Part shown: one piece after another, positions 5,865-6,096 of the stretch
Layout: the number at the start of each line of letters is the position of its first letter
Numbering within the stretch: the stretch's first letter is position 1
Origin: Verrucomicrobiota bacterium
Lineage (GTDB): Bacteria; Verrucomicrobiota; Verrucomicrobiae; Limisphaerales; UBA11358
Direction of reading: 5' to 3'
Assembly: GCA_014860005.1 (NCBI GenBank)
Contig: JACZKP010000210.1
Span: 1-6,096, forward strand
DNA: 6,096 nt
Translations under genes and position numbers: made by a program
Notes under the pieces: generated by a model
The model's database searches: none
Told to the model about the DNA's origin: nothing
The model's input: only the letters and a program-made list of their open reading frames with translations

Positions 5865-5960
5865 CGTTAAAAGCCCGGCCGCGCGAGCGCAAGCCGGAAG
5901 AAAATCCCGCCGGGAACCAGACGGAAAAAGAAGCGCAGAAGAGAGCTTGCTGGAACGCTA

Positions 5961-6096
5961 GCAGCCTGTCGGACTTAGCGCGAAGAGATTTCTGAAAATA
6001 GTTTGAACAAAAAGGGGGCGGTACGGATCCAAAGGCCATGTCTGCACGTTTTGTAAATGTGGATCGCCAGACGCCGATGTTTCTGCCCTGCGATCT
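5961..6096 (+). mobile_element. Left end of an IS1182-like insertion sequence (continues past window)
   Basis: The sequence gcagcctgtcggactt at 5961-5976 resembles the terminal inverted repeat of IS1182-type elements, and a transposase start follows 62 bases later. The bases ctag (5958-5961) at the boundary may be the target site. The other end is outside the window, so the boundary rests on resemblance only. It has inserted upstream of the IS21-like operon and may have cut off that operon's promoter and terminus. Confidence 0.55.
6038..6096 (+). CDS. IS1182-like transposase, N-terminal part (partial)
   Basis: The ATG at 6038 opens a frame of 19 complete codons to the window edge. It includes VNVDRQTPMFLPCDL, which matches the usual N-terminal wording of IS1182-family DDE transposases (a TPMFLPCDL-type segment ahead of the conserved REWVP stretch, here outside the window). 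The AAAGG just before the ATG is too close for a normal ribosome-binding site. A GGGGGCGG stretch lies about 16 bases upstream, and the Met at 6077 is a less likely alternative start. Confidence 0.75.
   Translation, partial: MSARFVNVDRQTPMFLPCD

Larger units (their letters stand above)
3134..5960 (-). mobile_element. IS21-family insertion sequence, degraded, with accessory genes; upstream end not in window
   Basis: The element carries, in transcription order, a zinc-ribbon-like gene, a winged-helix-like gene (truncated), istA (deleted and frameshifted) and an intact istB. Its downstream terminus is probably TGTTAGCGCCGG at 3134, matching the TGT start usual for IS21-family ends, followed by the repeated subterminal motif typical of the family. 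No inverted copy of this end occurs between the first gene and 5960, where an IS1182-like end begins. The missing terminus may therefore lie beyond that later insertion. The 24 bases at 3110-3133 belong to neither recognised IS. Confidence 0.75.

Noticed and set aside
5443..6039. 198-codon minus-strand frame
   Set aside because: It overlaps the zinc-ribbon-like gene in another frame and runs into the IS1182-like end; no domain is recognisable.

Overview
This window is a pile-up of mobile DNA next to a tRNA-Arg gene. No taxonomic marker gene is present. High GC content, and three insertion-sequence families of a kind common in environmental Verrucomicrobiota, Planctomycetota and Desulfuromonadota-like bacteria, suggest a free-living GC-rich bacterium; this is a weak inference. 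Nearly everything lies on the minus strand. The exceptions are the tail of an unidentified gene at the left edge and the start of an IS1182-like transposase at the right edge.

Left part (1-252): the possible end of a plus-strand gene, a strong hairpin terminator usable from both sides, and a tRNA-Arg (anticodon UCG) on the minus strand. The acceptor stem of this tRNA does not pair: its 5' seven bases are GCATCCG and its 3' seven are GCGGCGC. Its other stems pair well, so it looks chimeric.

Integrase module (253-1830): a complete tyrosine recombinase gene (minus strand) is the only gene between the first tRNA and a second tRNA-Arg-like sequence with the same anticodon. The 26 bases at the 5' end of both tRNAs are nearly identical (25/26) and probably form the attachment-site core. 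In the second copy the acceptor pairs perfectly but other positions look decayed. The pattern fits an internal junction of tandemly integrated elements.

Insertion sequences (about 2057-6096): an ISAs1-family transposase is broken by one frameshift and truncated at its 5' end. Next to it lies a degraded IS21-family element. This has an intact istB, an istA that lost its N-terminal third by deletion and also carries a frameshift, and two upstream accessory genes. One accessory gene encodes a zinc-ribbon-like protein; the other encodes a winged-helix-like protein that is now fused by the deletion to the middle of istA. The upstream part of the IS21-like element is cut by an IS1182-like element whose left end and first 19 codons are visible. 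The order of events is probably ISAs1 first, IS21 next, IS1182 last.

Functionally, the integrase and IstB are the only clearly intact mobility proteins. The ISAs1 and IS21 elements could not transpose with their own transposases as the sequence stands. The most unusual points are the chimeric tRNA-Arg with its attachment-site duplication and the two accessory proteins carried by the IS21-like element.
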